Below, one piece after another: positions 59,708 to 64,000 of a stretch of 64,000 nt of DNA. Origin of the DNA: Seriola aureovittata (Eukaryota; Chordata; Actinopteri; Carangiformes; Carangidae). Position 1 is the first letter of the stretch, and each line of letters starts with the position of its first letter. Location of the stretch: positions 11,164,236 to 11,228,235 of the forward strand of contig NC_079380.1 in the NCBI RefSeq assembly GCF_021018895.1, written 5' to 3'. The notes under the pieces were generated by a model, which was given only the letters and a program-made list of their open reading frames with translations, was not told the DNA's origin and did not search any database. A program made the position numbers and the translations under genes.

Positions 59708-62700
59708 CTATGTGGTTGCAGAGGATAAAGGTACTGCCATAAGGTTCCTGATTGGGTCAGGTGAAAGATCCTGGAATCCTGCCTCGGCCGCTAGGGGATA
59801 GGTAGGAAAAAATAACCAGATTAAATGCTAAACTGCATGATCATCAATGAAAGTACCAAAATTATTCTACAGAAAAGATGCAAGACAAATAAAATCATTA
59901 CCCAATCGACCACTGGTCTCTTTCACCAATAACTGTGACTGCTCCTTGATGGACAGAAGCTCTCCAACCATCTTACATTGTGTGTCCATCTACAGATTTA
60001 AAAAAAGAAAAAGGAATAACTTTTTGTGTGACATGATAAAGCAGATCAAAATAAATTCAATTCAAATCTTAACTGTTTTTCCAACAGGTCTAAAGCCTTT
60101 ATATTTAAGCAGTAGGCTGTACTTAATTCCCTAAAAACATGTTATTTTCTGTAACAACAAATATTTGTGACAAAACAAGCTATAAGAGCTAAGTTTACAC
60201 AAAAAAACACATCCACAGCCAGTATTATATACTGCTAAATCTTGACTGAAGCATGTTAATATAAGACATCAACATTTTTCAACTGAGCCGAATTTCTGTC
60301 AGCTTTAGAACTTCACCATTCACCACCCTAAAGATGGTGTATAGGAACAAGATTGTAATTAAAAACATTACAGATTTGAGCTTTTCCTATAATAATTAAC
60401 CATTCCTCATATTGCTATATTTATTTATTCATTTTTTAGTAGTGACGTAAAATCCAATTTCAAACGTACAATCATTGCTATAGTGTGAAGGAACGGCTGT
60501 TGTCTACAGAGGAGACCATGGTAGTCGGGTTTGTTCTGTATGAAAAGGTACTGGGTGGATTGGGCCACACATGCAGTGTCTAAGGATAAGCCTCTCTCCT
60601 GGCCCCGCTCCATTTTTCTGAAACAAATAGAGAATGCATTAGTGACACAATACTGACAAGACAATTTTGACACACTAACACAGCATTGCTAGTTTTCCTC
60701 AGTGATAGTACACACGCTCACCTTTCCAGTTCCTCTGTTTTACTCCAATGCTTTTTCAACAGTGCCTCCCAAGATTCACTTTCAGCCTGGAGCCTAAAAC
60801 ACATCAGTAAGAGAAACACAACCTCATGTCACACCATCTGTGTTTTTTTTTAAGATTGAATGTATGGTTTGTATGAATACTTTGTGTGTGCTATTGAACA
60901 ACATGCCTGTTGATGGCTTTCTGGACTTTTTCCATTGCTCTCTGCACTGCAGGATCACAAGAACTAAAAGCAAATAACAGAGGCATAAAGGCACTGTTGG
61001 CAAAAACAAACACAAATCAATATAAGAGTGAAAAGAGTGGTCAATAAATAAAATACAGCTACAATACCTGGCAGCACTATCAGCAAGTTGATGACTATGT
61101 GCTTCGTTTTGTATGGTATTGGCCAGACAACTCCACTCTTTCTGCATGTGCTTAACTGTACCATGGAAGACACAGATCACAGACAAAAGAAAAATGTAAA
61201 CTGAAAATTTCTATGAAAACTTCCATTAAATATGTGACATAAAAATGAAGCAGGGCAAGCACTAACCTTGTTTTTGAAAACAGTCCAGTGAGGTGTTCGG
61301 CACCGACTGGAGCGAATTTTGAGTTCTTTCAATTGCCAGCTAAAGACAAAGCACAGTGATTAAGCCATTAGGAAATTTAGTTATGTCTAATTAAAATGAA
61401 TTGTATGTGCACCTCTAACCCTTACAGTCCACTCATTATGGCTAAAGCATTCTCCTCATGAGTACTTCATTAGGAAATCTTATGTACAGCAGGTAGTTAC
61501 TCTTGACTAAAACCATGATATTTGAGGTCTCTAATGTTCTGAATTTAAATTTCAGTAAACTTCATACTTTGTTCTTATAAGATCACAACGATGCACAATC
61601 TCTATTACTTGCAATTCATTAACTGTAGGCCCTTTTAATGTTTCAGTGCCAGAGTCCATGCCCATTTATTTGTTAAACACCAACGTTGTTCCTTTTATTA
61701 ATCCAATACCTGTGAGATGAAAAGTAACTTACTGTACCTCCCTTTTTCACATTTTCAGTTAAGTTTGTCGAAATTAATTTAATATTATACTTATTACCTT
61801 TCCACACTCACCCTCATTGAAGCCTCCATCAATTTCTCCAGCCTCTCTTGTTGTGACAAGGATTTACTTATGCTCCTGCACAAAACTAGAGTAAACACAA
61901 ATATATATACATATATATATATCGCAAAAACAGAAATACACTGCGACTATTCTTTACCCATTACAAGGGGAGAGACAGAAAGAAATCTCACCCTGATAAG
62001 GGTTGGGGAGAGCAGGGAGAGAGCGTCGGGTTATGGTAGCTCTTCTCCAGGATTTCCTCCGTGCAGTGGGGCTGACAGAGGAACTTGGAGGTACCTCTGT
62101 GTTTTCTGTCTGCATTTCTTGTTTGTCTGTCTCTGAATGTCCTTCTCTTGCATCTGGCGTCTGCATGGTGGGTGAGAGGGGGTCGGTGCGGGGAGATTTG
62201 AGTGGGGGAGCTGTGCCGGGGCTTGTGGAGGAGTATCTTTTCGATGTCTGTGTCACTGAGTTGTCCTTGGTACACAGAGACTGAATTAAGAGCAAAGTAG
62301 TAATGATTCTCTGTAGCATGATTAGCTCATTACTATAGAATAAGCGTAGGCTGTTCGTTAGCTAGCTAGCTAGCTACCTGAAATGTCAGTAAAAAATCCC
62401 TTACCTCATCCTGGTTTTCAGCAACAGTGACAATTCCACAACTGCAAGAAAATGTGAATTTACAAGCTAACGTTAACTGTACAGAACATCAACAAAATAC
62501 ATTGAGAAAGTTAGCACAGTGTTTCGCTGACCCGTTTACGTTAGTAAGCGCTGCAGACAACAACAATAATTTTCTCTGGGCAAAACTCACAGGAAGTGAA
62601 CTTTCTGGCTGAAAATACTTCACTTATATCAACATATCGCAAACTTTACATATGAAATAACTCAACGGTTACAATGGTTTAAAGAAAAAAAAAAAAAAAA

Positions 62701-62748
62701 AAAAGATACAAACCCGTCTTTTTCAGCCTCCAAATGTTTTTCCGCCAT
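59708..62748 (-). CDS. dsn1: Kinetochore-associated protein DSN1 homolog (eleven coding exons)
   Basis: Subunit of the MIS12 (MIND) complex linking CENP-C/CENP-T to NDC80. Exons, minus strand: 62748-62714, 62441-62405, 62280-61992, 61885-61812, 61339-61267, 61155-61068, 60963-60907, 60793-60722, 60617-60470, 59989-59902, 59790-59708, giving 347 aa (human 356). Matches to human DSN1: basic motif ARRKSWRRATITRRSLPAL (human RRKSWRRSSMKEINRRKSLP) with Ser101 and Ser111 at the Aurora B positions; RSISKSLSQQERLEKLM; NKPDYHGLL (human NTKPDYQKIL); and the C-terminal LSPDPIRNLM (human LDPSPARKLL). Heptad-like coiled-coil text fills 120-310. The intron after 60907 starts GC rather than GT. Exon 3/4 has two possible splice registers; the chosen one gives QVLCRSISKSL and fits the family best. 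Confidence 0.92.
61340..61811 (-). other. dsn1 intron 4 (472 bp)
   Basis: Starts GTGAGT and ends TCTTTAG. AT-rich; no other feature recognised. Confidence 0.85.
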
Positions 62749-62813
62749 TTTTTCTTTCAAATAGTTTTCTTCACAGCGCGCGCCCAACAAACCAAACCCC
62801 TCAGTTGAACTAA

Positions 62814-62832
62814 GCACTATGGGAAATGTAGT
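62814..62832 (-). promoter_or_regulatory. ZNF143/THAP11-type promoter motif upstream of dsn1
   Basis: On the minus strand: ACTACATTTCCCATAGTGC, a close match to the remembered consensus ACTACAANTCCCANNNTGC. It lies 66 bp upstream of the dsn1 ATG in a short CpG-containing segment (AGCGCGCGCCC at 62775-62785 on plus), the usual promoter-proximal place for this factor. Confidence 0.65.
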
Positions 62833-64000
62833 ACGATTATAACAAGAAAAAACGACCGCAAACCAAACAAGGTGCAAAGGAAAAGAGTATTATAGGAGCT
62901 ATAGTTGTTGAATACTTAAAACTTCCATTATCATATATTGTTGTTATTATACAAGATGTTTCAGTTTTACTTACAGAGCAGTAACTGTTTTCTTCAAATA
63001 TTGATGGAAAATCTTTCATGTGTATGCTTTACAGAAACACAGATGAAGGAAACACATGAGATGAGCTTTATTATAGCTAACGAATACTTTTTAACCAAGC
63101 TTCTCAGTGGAAACACACATCTATGATGATGCATTTCATTTTCTTTTTTCTTGCATCTCTATCATTTCAGTCACTGGGCTTGCTCTTTACACATCTACCG
63201 ATCTGCAACAGCATGGCTCCAACATTTCCCTAAGAGACATCCTAATCTGTACATCTATTATAGGTTATGTACTGATCCTGACATGAGAGCTGTTTCCATA
63301 GACAGGCAAGCAAGTTATACTTATATATAGTATATACTTGTCCTAGTAAGACTCTGTGGCTGTTCTTTTGAGTGTCTGAGTTTCTTCAGTTTTTTAAGTC
63401 ATTTTTTCTCATTTACTTGAGTTCATTGTGTCCTAGTTGAAATTTTTTCATAATCACCATTAAGCAAATTCCCATTACTCCAGTGCATCCATAGGGTGAA
63501 AAGGTAAAAAAAAATTGTGTGCACTAGCTGCAAACAAAACAAGTATAAGAAAAGTATAACATTCAAAAATTCAACTGTTTCATAGATTTCTTCATGTTGT
63601 TCTATTTAAAATGACCTTTTGAAAAACAGGCTAATTGAGTATGAAATTCACATATATCCAAGCTCAAAAATAAACCTATCAACTATTTGGCAACAAAGAG
63701 GAAAGTGGCTAGAACATCCCAGATTAGCTGCTATTTGTAAAGGAGAAATACATGTTTTAGGGGCCCTCTTACATAAATCACTGGGCAATGAGAAAATTGC
63801 CATGCACCATTTTTTTGTCTGAAATGTATGCATCAGCCTGTTTTTATTCCTTAAGAAGAAAATAGCTGTCCCACTATTCCGTGATGAGAGGCTAGTTTTG
63901 TTTTTGGTCTTTGTTAACTTGTGTTTGATGATTCATTCTGATAGAATTTGTTATTATTATATCTCTGGAAGGAAATCGGAATTACTGACATTTTGGATTT
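62833..64000. other. Right-end non-coding stretch
   Basis: AT-rich sequence upstream of dsn1 without a recognisable exon. It may be intergenic or belong to the 3' UTR of a neighbouring gene beyond the window. A 67-codon frame at 63619-63822 shows no recognisable family. Confidence 0.5.

Noticed and set aside
63619..63822. 67-codon frame near the right end
   Set aside because: No similarity recognised and no exon signals; too short to call.

Overview
The window looks like nuclear DNA of a teleost fish, probably a spiny-rayed (percomorph-type) one. It has compact intron-rich vertebrate genes with GT-AG junctions, many (CA)n, (GA)n and (TA)n microsatellites, glutamine-repeat expansions in coding exons, and degenerate interspersed repeats of kinds familiar from fish genomes. 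Everything was read by eye from the sequence; family assignments rest on remembered protein families, not on a search.

Layout. 1-8684 is non-coding and is probably the first intron or upstream flank of brd4. brd4 (+ strand, coding exons 8845-18897, long 3' UTR to about 21.38 kb) encodes the full-length BET protein: two bromodomains, ET domain, glutamine/proline-rich tail and the C-terminal P-TEFb-binding motif. About 21.4-24.2 kb is intergenic and holds several diverged copies of short repeats. lpar2 (+ strand, probable 5' UTR exon 24199-24406, coding exons 25401-26151 and 26810-27114) encodes a lysophosphatidic acid receptor. pbx4 (- strand, nine coding exons between 56182 and 31412) encodes a TALE homeodomain protein and fills almost half the window because of a 13.3 kb intron 2 and a 4 kb intron 1. 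lpar2 and pbx4 end tail-to-tail. dsn1 (- strand, eleven coding exons 62748-59708) encodes a MIS12-complex kinetochore subunit. 62.8-64 kb has no recognisable gene.

I could assemble complete reading frames across every splice junction: brd4 1,481 aa, lpar2 351 aa, pbx4 421 aa, dsn1 347 aa, each close to the vertebrate family length. The four genes do not form an operon-like unit. They act separately: chromatin reading and transcription elongation, lipid signalling at the plasma membrane, HOX-cofactor DNA binding, and kinetochore assembly.

I found no undescribed biological system. The points most worth a second look are: a glycine at the lpar2 transmembrane-3 position normally occupied by the LPA-recognising glutamine; a frame-preserving, stop-free 81 nt intron in brd4 near where the mammalian short isoform diverges; a possible alternative pbx4 first exon; a UG-repeat-filled short pbx4 intron inside the homeobox-coding region; two alternative in-register splice pairs and a GC-AG intron in dsn1; a ZNF143-like promoter site; and paired inverted repeats between brd4 and lpar2.
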